Source of the DNA: an uncultured Eubacteriales bacterium
GTDB lineage: Bacteria; Bacillota; Clostridia; Christensenellales; QAND01
Assembly (NCBI GenBank): GCA_900546685.1
Contig: UREB01000010.1
Span: 1 to 18,364 of the forward strand
Reading direction: 5' to 3'
DNA: 18,364 nt
Shown here: positions 7,230 to 13,547 of the stretch, one piece after another
Layout: each line of letters starts with the position of its first letter
Numbering within the stretch: position 1 is the stretch's first letter
The notes under the pieces: model-generated
Database searches by the model: none
Seen by the model: the letters and a program-made list of their open reading frames with translations, nothing else
What the model was told of the DNA's origin: nothing
Made by a program: the position numbers and the translations under genes

Positions 7230-8267
7230 TTACATCGTAATAACAATTCGATAGGCACCTGGCACAACCGCTTTTTCAAATGCCTCCGCGCCCTGCGCCA
7301 TGGGAACCAGTTCTTGGATCACGGGCTTTACGTCAATCAGGCCGCTTTCGATGAGCCAAGCCGCATTATACATATCCGCCTGGTTGGGGGATACCGTCCC
7401 AATGATCTCAATTTCCGTATTATGCACTTCTCCCATATGGATCGGCACCGGCGTATCCGGGTATTGCGAGCTGTATGCAATAAGCTTTCCATAGGGGGAC
7501 AGCATGGACAACGCCTGTGCCCATACCTCGTGTACCGCCGTTGTATTGAATACAACCTGTACCCCTCTTACGCCTACTTTCTTTTCTATATAGGCGGCCG
7601 GGTCTGTCTTTGTGGGGTCAAATGCATCATCCGCACCAATGGCAAGCGCTTTTTCCCTTCTGGCCGGGTTTACCTCTGCCAAAATAACATAGGCCCCTCT
7701 CCTTTTTGCCAGCTGCACATGTAGCAGGCCCATAACGCCCGCTCCGATGACAACCACGACGTCCCCCAGCTGGATCTCTGCTTTGTTTACGCTGTGCAGG
7801 CAGCATGCCAATGGCTCTGTCAGCGCTGCCTGCTCAAACGGCAGTGCATCCGATACAACGATGACGCGGCTTTGATCCACCGCAATATATTCCGCTAAGT
7901 AGCCCACCATATTGATGGCGCCATCCGGACGCTTATATACAGCGTCGGCAATGCCGGAATGGCATTGGCTGGCCCTCCCCGTACGGCAGTAATAGCAGGT
8001 TCCGCAGTAAGGGTCGGTAGACACGACATGATCGCCTACCTTACAATGCTTAACCTGTTGGCCTACCTGTACAACAATGCCGCTGGCCTCATGCCCGGCA
8101 ATCACGGGATAGCCGCCTATATCCTTCTTCCCTAGATAGATTCTCTGTTCCATCGTACATAGGGCACAAGCCTTGATTTGAATCAACACATCGTTCGGCC
8201 CAACCTCCGGCATGGAATATTCCATGACCTGCACTTTTTGCACCTGCGTAATCGTAACCGCTTTCAC
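7230..8267 (-). CDS. Zinc-dependent alcohol dehydrogenase (medium-chain, polyol/threonine DH-like)
   Basis: The 345-residue medium-chain dehydrogenase oxidises an alcohol or polyol with NAD(P)+. Visible are catalytic zinc residues Cys37 and His59-Glu60 in AGHEASG, four structural-zinc cysteines (88, 91, 94, 102) in PYCGTCYYCRTG, and the Rossmann glycine motif VIGAGVMGLL near 172-181. The zinc ligands are all present, so it should be active. Start is GTG at 8265-8267 with a GGGGG-rich site 8 nt upstream; the overlapping ATG is out of frame. It heads an operon with the class II aldolase and is divergent from a MarR gene, whose product probably represses it through the dyad at 8287-8319. Together the pair suggests oxidation of a polyol or sugar acid followed by aldol cleavage; a kinase is not present in the window. 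Confidence 0.92.
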   Translation of the reverse strand: MKAVTITQVQKVQVMEYSMPEVGPNDVLIQIKACALCTMEQRIYLGKKDIGGYPVIAGHEASGIVVQVGQQVKHCKVGDHVVSTDPYCGTCYYCRTGRASQCHSGIADAVYKRPDGAINMVGYLAEYIAVDQSRVIVVSDALPFEQAALTEPLACCLHSVNKAEIQLGDVVVVIGAGVMGLLHVQLAKRRGAYVILAEVNPARREKALAIGADDAFDPTKTDPAAYIEKKVGVRGVQVVFNTTAVHEVWAQALSMLSPYGKLIAYSSQYPDTPVPIHMGEVHNTEIEIIGTVSPNQADMYNAAWLIESGLIDVKPVIQELVPMAQGAEAFEKAVVPGAYRIVITM

Positions 8268-8286
8268 ATGAATGCCCCCTTCTTTT

Positions 8287-8319
8287 TAATACTATTTAAT
8301 ATTATCCTTTATAGTATTA
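8287..8319. promoter_or_regulatory. Putative MarR operator dyad
   Basis: TAATACTAT (8287-8295) and ATAGTATTA (8311-8319) are exact 9-bp inverted arms with a 15-nt spacer. The dyad covers the -10 and spacer of the ADH promoter, where a repressor would block transcription. Assignment to the divergent MarR product is inferred from position. Confidence 0.6.
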
Positions 8320-8327
8320 TACGTCAA
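8299..8327 (-). promoter_or_regulatory. Promoter of the ADH-aldolase operon
   Basis: On the minus strand TTGACG (8322-8327) and TAATAT (8299-8304) are 17 nt apart, about 32 nt upstream of the GTG start. The -10 is imperfect (4 of 6), which fits a regulated promoter. Confidence 0.55.
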
Positions 8328-8372
8328 GGGATTCTTGAAATAATTTCTTTTGCACTTTTATTCCCTTTTTGT

Positions 8373-8401
8373 TTGACAGAAATAATACGAAACAATATAA
8401 T
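8373..8401 (+). promoter_or_regulatory. Consensus sigma-A promoter of the marR-like gene
   Basis: TTGACA (8373-8378), 17 nt, TATAAT (8396-8401) match both consensus hexamers and the optimal spacing. Transcription should start near 8408, about 22 nt before the MarR ATG. Confidence 0.85.
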
Positions 8402-8429
8402 AAAACAAAAAAAGAAAGCGTGTGCTGCC

Positions 8430-8888
8430 ATGAAAAAAAACGACAGTATCGAAACCGACGCATATCTGCGCTACAAGGATCTAACGCGTTCTATTACAAA
8501 ACATGAGCGATTGTACGATCATTGGGGCTGGAAACACAACATTGCTTTTTCCACGTTTATGGTGATGGAAAAGCTTTTGCAATATCCCGAGGGCGGATTT
8601 CCTTCTGAAATTGCAGACCGGCTGTATCTGCCGCGACAAACGATGAGCGGTATCCTTCGCAATCTGGAAAAAAGCGGGTACATCGTGCGCTCTTTCCATC
8701 CCAGCGATGGGCGCCGCAAGGTGATTCGGCTCACAGAAAGCGGCAGGGCTTATATTTCCGAACTGTTGGTTCAGCTTAACCAAGCGCAGATGCGTGCCTA
8801 TGCGCTTTTAACCGTGGCAGAGCAAAAGCAACTAAACTATCTGATGGAACGCTTAACAGATGGATTGGAAATCGAATTTGAAAAGTAA
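8430..8888 (+). CDS. MarR family transcriptional regulator
   Basis: A 152-residue protein with the winged-helix layout of MarR repressors, which bind palindromic DNA as dimers and release it on ligand binding. The recognition region reads GGFPSEIADRLYLPRQTMSGILRNLEKSGYIVRSFHPSDGRR in full context, with the wing SDGRRKVIRLTESG following (roughly residues 50-110). The start at 8430 is set by homology: the frame extends far upstream but that part is AT-rich promoter DNA. The ribosome site AAAGAAAG is weak. The gene is divergent from the ADH-aldolase operon, with a dyad between them, so local repression is the likely job. It is monocistronic, with its own strong promoter and a terminator at 8901-8942. 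The ligand is unknown; a substrate of the neighbouring pathway is a reasonable guess. Confidence 0.9.
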   Translation: MKKNDSIETDAYLRYKDLTRSITKHERLYDHWGWKHNIAFSTFMVMEKLLQYPEGGFPSEIADRLYLPRQTMSGILRNLEKSGYIVRSFHPSDGRRKVIRLTESGRAYISELLVQLNQAQMRAYALLTVAEQKQLNYLMERLTDGLEIEFEK

Positions 8889-8900
8889 GCTCTTGATACG

Positions 8901-8942
8901 CGACCGGCTGGTGATTTTTACCGCCGGTCGTTTCTTTCTTTT
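8901..8942 (+). terminator. Intrinsic terminator after the marR-like gene
   Basis: CGACCGGC (8901-8908) pairs with GCCGGTCG (8923-8930), extended inside by GGT/ACC, then TTTCTTTCTTTT. It lies 12 nt past the MarR stop. Confidence 0.9.
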
Positions 8943-8990
8943 CAGACATCCCTTCTTGTCCCTGTGTTATGATGAGATGGATGATACAAC

Positions 8991-9012
8991 TTTGACGCAA
9001 CTTTGATGTAAG
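8991..9012 (+). promoter_or_regulatory. Tandem 11-bp direct repeat, candidate response-regulator binding site (site 1)
   Basis: TTTGACGCAAC and TTTGATGTAAG follow each other head to tail with an exact 11-bp period, the spacing usual for OmpR/PhoB-type dimers. The repeat ends 26 nt before the response regulator ATG. A matching pair lies before vanY. No good -10 sits between repeat and gene; TATGAT at 8968-8973 lies upstream, so the sign of control is unclear. Confidence 0.6.
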
Positions 9013-9024
9013 GTTTTTCTGCGC

Positions 9025-9032
9025 AAGGGAGG
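9025..9032 (+). promoter_or_regulatory. Ribosome binding site deciding the response regulator start
   Basis: AAGGGAGG is 6 nt from ATG at 9039 but 0 nt from ATG at 9033, so the second ATG is the probable start and the product begins MNRILIVEDE. Confidence 0.7.
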
Positions 9033-9038
9033 ATGGCT

Positions 9039-9695
9039 ATGAACCGAATACTCATTGTCGAGGATGAAAAACCCATTTCTGAATTGATTCGATTGAACCT
9101 GACCGATGCAGGCTACGCTTGCTTTTGCGCCTATGATGGCGAGCAGGCCGCTACGCTGCTGGAAAGCAATCTTTATGATTTGATTCTTTTGGATGTGATG
9201 CTGCCCAAAATCAACGGGTTTGAGCTGCTGGAATACATACGCCCTTTACAGATTCCCGTGATCTTTCTTACCGCCAAGGCACATGTCAGCGATCGGGTCA
9301 AAGGCCTGCGCCTGGGAGCGGAAGATTATATCATAAAGCCCTTTGAGATCATCGAGCTGCTGGCGCGTGTAGAAACCGTGTTGCGCCGGTATCATAAAGC
9401 CAATAAGATATTGAGCGTGTATGATATCACAGTGGATACCCTGTCCCGCATTGTCAAAAAATCCGGCGAGCCCGTCAGCCTGACGGTAAAAGAATACGAC
9501 CTTTTGGTGCTTTTTTTGCAAAACCCAAACATTGCCCTGTTTCGAGATCGCATCTACGAAAGGGTTTGGGGCGAAACGTATATGGGCGATAGCAGAACGG
9601 TAGACCTACATGTACAAAGGATGAGAAAAAAGCTGGGGCTGGAAGATAAGATCGTGCCTGTATATAAGATCGGCTATCGGCTGGAGGTAACCTAA
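9039..9695 (+). CDS. OmpR/PhoB-family response regulator (VanR-like)
   Basis: A 218-residue two-domain response regulator. The receiver domain shows the acidic pair Glu8-Asp9 in IVEDE, phosphoacceptor Asp52 in LILLDVMLP, and the conserved Lys in FLTAKA. The C-terminal winged helix has the alpha-loop region RIYERVWGE and the recognition helix SRTVDLHVQRMRKKLG. It should be phosphorylated by the downstream kinase and bind direct repeats. ATG at 9039 is chosen because AAGGGAGG at 9025-9032 is 6 nt upstream; the ATG at 9033 abuts that site. The stop TAA is directly followed by the kinase GTG, and the kinase's GGAGGT site lies inside this gene's end, so the two are coupled. The tandem repeat upstream suggests autoregulation. 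Its likely target is the downstream D,D-carboxypeptidase. Confidence 0.95.
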   Translation: MNRILIVEDEKPISELIRLNLTDAGYACFCAYDGEQAATLLESNLYDLILLDVMLPKINGFELLEYIRPLQIPVIFLTAKAHVSDRVKGLRLGAEDYIIKPFEIIELLARVETVLRRYHKANKILSVYDITVDTLSRIVKKSGEPVSLTVKEYDLLVLFLQNPNIALFRDRIYERVWGETYMGDSRTVDLHVQRMRKKLGLEDKIVPVYKIGYRLEVT

Positions 9696-11180
9696 GTGAA
9701 CTTTTTTTGGAAGCTGTACTTTAGCATTATGCTCATTGTAACCGTCTGTTTTGGCATTGGCGGTTATGTTTTGATCCAATCCAGCTTCCATACTTCATTA
9801 GACAGGGAAATTGAGGTTTCTTTTCAAGAGAATGATATTCTCTATATCTCATTTGAGCGTATTCTCAGTACCATTTACGGAATTGACTCCGCTACCATTC
9901 TGGAAAAGGATATGTTAGCATCCGATGAAGCCGGCACGCTGGCCGATGAGCTATCCTACATACTCCAAAACGTGGCGAAAAGCATTTCCATTCAAAATGC
10001 CAACGGCAATATCCCTTTCCGCCTAAGCGATCAAAACGGAAAGACCGTTTTTCAAGATATTCATTTTGCCGTACAGGAATCCCTAGCGCCCTCCCTTACC
10101 GCTGCGGACCGTGGGCACCGGATTGTGGAAATAGAGGGCCGTTATTATATACAGACCGCCCAGCCCTTAACGCTGGCAGGCACTGTATTTTACATTGAAA
10201 ACTACCGAGATATTACGCCGGTATTTCAGCATAAGCAGGGGCAGTACCGCACGTTTATCATGCTGATCCTGGTCCTATTCGGCGGCTGTGCGCTTGTCAT
10301 CTTCTTTCTGGCGCGCTGGCTGATGCGCCCCATCCGGGCCTTATCCCGCGCTACCAAGCAGCTGGCTACCGGGCATTTCAAAAACCCGGTCCGTGTGGCC
10401 AACAACGATGAAATCGGCACGCTTGCATCCGATTTCAACGCCATGTCGCTCAAGCTCTTGCAGACCATGGACAATCTAAAGGAAACCGCTACCAGGCAGG
10501 AAATGTTTGCCGGCAACTTTGCCCATGAGCTGAAAACGCCGCTAACCTCCATGATCGGCTATGCGGATATGCTGCGCTCCAAAAAGCTCACAGAAGAACA
10601 ACAAATCCTGTTTGCCAACCAGATCGTTCAGGATGGCAAACGGTTGGAAGCCCTTTCCATGAAACTGATGGATCTTATTGTATTAAAGCGTGAAGACCTG
10701 CCGATGCGCCGCGTTTCCAGCAAACAGTTTTTTCAATCCATCTACCAAACCGTTTTGCCCGTCATGGAGCAAAATCACATTCGATTTACCGTAAAGTGTC
10801 AGTATGCGCTGCTGACCATAGAGCCGGATCTGATGGCCACAGTCTGCATCAATTTGCTGGATAACGCCCGTAAAGCCATCGATGAGGGGCAAAAGGGAGA
10901 GATCTCTCTGCTGGGCCGCAGATGTGATGACGGCTATGAGATTTTGGTCATCGATAACGGCTGCGGGATGGAGCAGGAGGAGCTCGCCAAAATCACAGAA
11001 GCGTTTTACATGGTGGATAAATCCCGTTCCCGCAAAAAAGGGGGCGCCGGACTGGGGCTGGCCGTATGCAGCGAAATTCTCCGCCTGCATGGCGGACTGC
11101 TAGAATTTGTCAGCCAGCCGGGCCAAGGAACATGCGCACGCGTTTGGTTAAGGGGGGAATATTTGCATGCAGAAGCTTAA
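9696..11180 (+). CDS. Sensor histidine kinase
   Basis: A 494-residue membrane kinase partner of the preceding regulator. Order of parts: membrane helix 6-28, extracytoplasmic domain of about 155 residues, membrane helix 187-206, HAMP linker about 207-260, HisKA box FAHELKTPLTS with phospho-acceptor His277, and an HATPase domain with N-box NLLDNARKAI (Asn386, Asn390), G1 box DNGCGM (420-425) and G2 box GGAGLGLAV (449-457). All catalytic boxes are intact. Start is GTG immediately after the regulator's TAA, with GGAGGT 7 nt upstream. The ligand is not visible; an envelope signal is inferred from the downstream VanY-like peptidase. The last 14 nt overlap the start of the next gene. Confidence 0.94.
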   Translation: MNFFWKLYFSIMLIVTVCFGIGGYVLIQSSFHTSLDREIEVSFQENDILYISFERILSTIYGIDSATILEKDMLASDEAGTLADELSYILQNVAKSISIQNANGNIPFRLSDQNGKTVFQDIHFAVQESLAPSLTAADRGHRIVEIEGRYYIQTAQPLTLAGTVFYIENYRDITPVFQHKQGQYRTFIMLILVLFGGCALVIFFLARWLMRPIRALSRATKQLATGHFKNPVRVANNDEIGTLASDFNAMSLKLLQTMDNLKETATRQEMFAGNFAHELKTPLTSMIGYADMLRSKKLTEEQQILFANQIVQDGKRLEALSMKLMDLIVLKREDLPMRRVSSKQFFQSIYQTVLPVMEQNHIRFTVKCQYALLTIEPDLMATVCINLLDNARKAIDEGQKGEISLLGRRCDDGYEILVIDNGCGMEQEELAKITEAFYMVDKSRSRKKGGAGLGLAVCSEILRLHGGLLEFVSQPGQGTCARVWLRGEYLHAEA

Positions 11181-11844
11181 AACCATCGCGCCGTTTTTTC
11201 TGGCCATTTTACTGCTGTTTCTTGCAGCCTTCCTGCCAATTTTCCTTTGCCGCCTACAGGATAACTCCATGCTTGGTGTGGCCCATTTGGAACCGCTGCC
11301 CACAGCAGAACCCTTTGAGGAGGGGCATCCTTTGAGCGCCGCGGAGAAAATCTCTCTAATCTGCGATTATGGGCGCATCGGCTCTAACATCGTTCTTACG
11401 GAACGCCAGAATTCAAAATCCTATTCTTCTAAAAAAAATGATCTTATCCCCGAGGAAAAGGTGTTTGCAGAGCTAAAAAAGTTACAGTCGCTGGGCGCAT
11501 TTCCTGACCTTCCTCTCGATGATGGGCCGATGTATTATTCTACGTCCTATACCTATATGGATGTAGACCATCCCTCTCGCATCGTAAACATCCTTGACTA
11601 TTCCTTTTCAGTAGAGGATTATCATTGTACCCTTACGATGGATGCGGATACAAACCAAATCTATCAATATAACATTCGGCTCAACGGCCAGCCCCTTTCC
11701 TTTGATACGCAGTCAGCCTTTGCTGCGTTTAGCCGTTATCTTTTGCTGGATGAAGAGCATGAAAAACTCTATTATTTTGTATTCCAGGAAAATAACGCCG
11801 TGATCCTGGCGCTGAAAGCCATGCGCAGCATGAACAATATATGA
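11167..11844 (+). CDS. Membrane-anchored protein of unknown function in the two-component operon
   Basis: I do not recognise this 225-residue protein. It begins with a short basic start and a hydrophobic segment (residues 7-29, PFFLAILLLFLAAFLPIFL), which should act as an uncleaved signal anchor or signal peptide. The rest is a mixed hydrophilic domain without cysteine clusters or known catalytic motifs, with a Tyr/Ser-rich patch around YYSTSYTYMDVD. The topology predicts an extracytoplasmic domain. It overlaps the kinase gene by 14 nt and has AAGGGGGG ahead of its ATG, so it is co-translated with the two-component system. Proteins of this kind beside kinases may be accessory sensors or modulators; that is inference. 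Its stop codon lies inside the second tandem-repeat site. Confidence 0.8.
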   Translation: MQKLKTIAPFFLAILLLFLAAFLPIFLCRLQDNSMLGVAHLEPLPTAEPFEEGHPLSAAEKISLICDYGRIGSNIVLTERQNSKSYSSKKNDLIPEEKVFAELKKLQSLGAFPDLPLDDGPMYYSTSYTYMDVDHPSRIVNILDYSFSVEDYHCTLTMDADTNQIYQYNIRLNGQPLSFDTQSAFAAFSRYLLLDEEHEKLYYFVFQENNAVILALKAMRSMNNI

Positions 11845-11861
11845 TGCAGCTTTGATGCAAA
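11840..11861 (+). promoter_or_regulatory. Tandem 11-bp direct repeat, candidate response-regulator binding site (site 2)
   Basis: TATGATGCAGC and TTTGATGCAAA repeat with an 11-bp period and match site 1 (8991-9012) at most positions; shared form T(T/A)TGAYGYA. It overlaps the stop of the preceding gene and lies 77 nt before the VanY start. TTGATG followed 18 nt later by TATGCC is a possible activator-dependent promoter; TATACT at 11891-11896 is another -10 candidate. Confidence 0.6.
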
Positions 11862-11938
11862 TCTGCGCCTATTCCTATGCCTTGCCCCCCTATACTACCT
11901 TCATAAAAAGCGATCATGTGAGAGAAAGGATGTTTGTC

Positions 11939-12700
11939 ATGGGATATGGGGGACTGCGCCCCAGTGAATACCGGCGCAGGCAAAAAAGGCGTAGGCAGAG
12001 GTCTGCCTTTATCCTGGTGCTTATTTTATGTGTTTTGTTCTTTTTCTTGGGACGCTGCTCCTCCTCTTCGGTATACTTGGATGTAGTGGATCCCGGCAGC
12101 GCTCCGAGCGCCTCGCCGGTAAGCAACGGATCTGCCAACGGCAATGAGCTTTTGACGCTGGTAAACAGCAAGCACCCCCTTCCCTCCGGATGGAAAGTGA
12201 GCCTGGTACAGCTTAAAAATGGGCAATCCATCGACCGCAGAGCATATGCCGCGCTACAAGATATGATGGACGATGCCCGCCGCGCCGGGCTCTCTCCTCT
12301 GATATGCTCATCCTATCGCACCCGTGCAAAGCAAGAAGAGCTGCATAAAAATCAGGTACAAAAATTTTTGTCCGAGGGATATTCGCAATCCATGGCAGAG
12401 CAAAAGGCCTCCCAGTGGGTAGCCCCGCCCGGTACCAGCGAGCATGAGCTCGGGCTTGCCGTAGACATTGTGGCAACGGATCATCAGCTTTTGGACGAAA
12501 CACAAGAGCATACACCAGAGCAGAAATGGCTGATGGAAAACTGCTGGAAATATGGGTTCATCCTGCGCTACCCTACCAGCAAAAGCAGCATCACCGGCAT
12601 CGGATACGAGCCTTGGCATTATCGTTATGTTGGCAAAGACGCTGCCAAGCAGATTATGGAACAGGGCATCTGCCTGGAGGAATACTTAAACCAAGTTTAA
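11939..12700 (+). CDS. vanY: VanY-like D-alanyl-D-alanine carboxypeptidase (M15B)
   Basis: A 253-residue membrane-anchored zinc peptidase that should remove the terminal D-Ala from peptidoglycan stem peptides outside the membrane. A basic N-terminus (RRRQKRRRQR) precedes one membrane helix at about 23-38, then a Ser/Ala/Gly-rich linker and the catalytic domain. M15B landmarks are ICSSYRTRAKQEELH with Arg127, GTSEHELGLAVDIV with zinc ligands His169 and Asp176, and YEPWHYRYVG with Glu224 and zinc ligand His227. All are intact. There is no lipobox (Arg precedes Cys40). ATG at 11939 is preferred because AGAAAGGA (11923-11930) is 8 nt upstream. It follows a two-component operon and has a matching repeat site, so control by that system is likely. 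vanH, vanA and vanX homologues are absent, so glycopeptide resistance should not be assumed. Confidence 0.9.
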   Translation: MGYGGLRPSEYRRRQKRRRQRSAFILVLILCVLFFFLGRCSSSSVYLDVVDPGSAPSASPVSNGSANGNELLTLVNSKHPLPSGWKVSLVQLKNGQSIDRRAYAALQDMMDDARRAGLSPLICSSYRTRAKQEELHKNQVQKFLSEGYSQSMAEQKASQWVAPPGTSEHELGLAVDIVATDHQLLDETQEHTPEQKWLMENCWKYGFILRYPTSKSSITGIGYEPWHYRYVGKDAAKQIMEQGICLEEYLNQV

Positions 12701-12741
12701 TACCGGCCATTCTCTACCCCTATTCATTATTGGCCGGTATT
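12699..12741 (+). repeat. Long-loop inverted repeat after vanY
   Basis: AATACCGGCCA (12699-12709) and TGGCCGGTATT (12731-12741) are exact 11-bp arms around a 21-nt loop, beginning at the vanY stop. The second arm ends 2 nt before the next hairpin, making a two-hairpin end. Confidence 0.75.
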
Positions 12742-12743
12742 GA

Positions 12744-12773
12744 AAAAACCGCTGGAACAATCCAGCGGTTTTT
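12744..12773 (+). terminator. Bidirectional intrinsic terminator between vanY and the GYF_2 gene
   Basis: AAAAACCGCTGGA (12744-12756), loop ACAA, TCCAGCGGTTTTT (12761-12773): a perfect 13-bp stem with A tract and T tract on each side. It serves vanY on plus and the gene ending at 12779 on minus. Confidence 0.92.
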
Positions 12774-12778
12774 GATCC

Positions 12779-13177
12779 TTATCTAAAAATCGTATGCGTC
12801 TCTGCGCCTCGTCTAAGGCTCAGCCCCAAGCTGCCAAAGCTCAGGCCTGCACCCAAAAGAACAAAGCCCCATAACGCACTCCAAACGGCCAGTGGAAGGC
12901 CAATACAGCCAGCCGCCACACCGCCGATTAACAGCGGCCGCGCTTGACGCGGTACCGGTTGGCTCTCCGATAAACTGATCTCTTTTTCAAAACCGGTTTC
13001 CCCAATGGCGTACCAATCATCGGTTTGCTGTTTTGCAATCTTACTGCTCCTGGAGACCCGGCCCTCCTCAATCAGGCGAGACATTTTTTCTTGGCTTACC
13101 GGCCCTTTTACTTTCCCATTTTCAATATATAGCCACATAGGCTTTGTTCGAGTCAGGTGCTTGGCAAATGGTTTCAA
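12779..13177 (-). CDS. GYF_2 (DUF4339) domain membrane protein
   Basis: A 132-residue protein. Residues about 14-63 (WLYIENGKVKGPVSQEKM, then LIEEGRVSRSSKIAK and DDWYAIGE) have the pattern of the GYF_2/DUF4339 domain, thought to mediate protein contacts on the cytoplasmic side. Two hydrophobic segments follow (about 81-100 and 102-121), ending with a short basic tail, LRRGAETHTIFR. Start is TTG at 13175-13177: AAGGAGGG at 13184-13191 is 6 nt upstream. The ATG at 13138 would begin at the domain edge with no such site. It stands alone, with its own promoter (13236-13263), a small dyad in the leader, and a shared terminator at its end. The role is unknown; similar proteins are scattered and often pair with other membrane proteins. 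Confidence 0.8.
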   Translation of the reverse strand: MKPFAKHLTRTKPMWLYIENGKVKGPVSQEKMSRLIEEGRVSRSSKIAKQQTDDWYAIGETGFEKEISLSESQPVPRQARPLLIGGVAAGCIGLPLAVWSALWGFVLLGAGLSFGSLGLSLRRGAETHTIFR

Positions 13178-13183
13178 TTTACA

Positions 13184-13191
13184 CCCTCCTT
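13184..13191 (-). promoter_or_regulatory. Ribosome binding site that fixes the GYF_2 TTG start
   Basis: AAGGAGGG on the minus strand, 6 nt before TTG at 13175-13177. Confidence 0.7.
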
Positions 13192-13207
13192 TTGCCTCTA
13201 CAGACTT

Positions 13208-13225
13208 AGGAACAATTATGTTCCT
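13208..13225 (-). repeat. Small dyad in the leader of the GYF_2 gene
   Basis: AGGAACA and TGTTCCT are exact 7-bp arms around ATTA, between the promoter and the ribosome site. It could be an operator or a leader hairpin; too short to assign. Confidence 0.45.
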
Positions 13226-13235
13226 TTTTCTATAT

Positions 13236-13263
13236 AGTATAGCATAGAAACCCAAGAAATCAA
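13236..13263 (-). promoter_or_regulatory. Promoter of the GYF_2 gene
   Basis: On the minus strand TTGATT (13258-13263), 16 nt, TATACT (13236-13241). The leader to TTG is about 52 nt. A half-site like TGATGCAAA (13269-13277) lies just beyond the -35. Confidence 0.6.
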
Positions 13264-13479
13264 TATGTCTGATGCAAAGCCTTGTAGATTATCGAAAATC
13301 CCAGTAGCAAACATCCTCTATTTTTGCGTACTCATTAAAAAGCGTCTAGGTTTATTTGCGCCATATGCGCTGTTACCGCTTCCATCTTTATGTGATCCCA
13401 TAGCGCTTTTTATGCGCCGCGGTACAAGCAAACGCTGCTCTTAAATTGCGTAAGCATTTTGTGCAGTTGCATGAAAATA
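13264..13479. other. Intergenic stretch with no gene seen
   Basis: About 216 nt between the GYF_2 promoter and the terminator of the ferredoxin-like gene. The only minus-strand frames are 20 and 27 codons without ribosome sites. I see no tRNA, riboswitch or convincing RNA structure here. Confidence 0.6.
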
Positions 13480-13504
13480 AAAACAGCGCGATTGGCGCTG
13501 TTTT
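13480..13504 (-). terminator. Intrinsic terminator of the ferredoxin-like gene
   Basis: AAAACAGCGC (13480-13489), loop GATTG, GCGCTGTTTT (13495-13504) form a perfect hairpin flanked by A and T tracts. It lies about 44 nt past the stop at 13548 and may work in both directions. Confidence 0.85.
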
Positions 13505-13547
13505 GCAAATTTTTGTTTTTTAGCGGGAAGGTACAACCCATTGGCCA

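Noticed and set aside
9039..12700. Vancomycin resistance cluster
   Set aside because: Only regulator, kinase and a VanY-like peptidase are present; no vanH, vanA/B ligase or vanX homologue. VanY-like genes with kinases are common outside resistance clusters.
13409..13471. Minus-strand 20-codon frame, and a 27-codon frame just to its left
   Set aside because: No ribosome binding site for either, and both lie downstream of a terminator. Not enough to call small genes.
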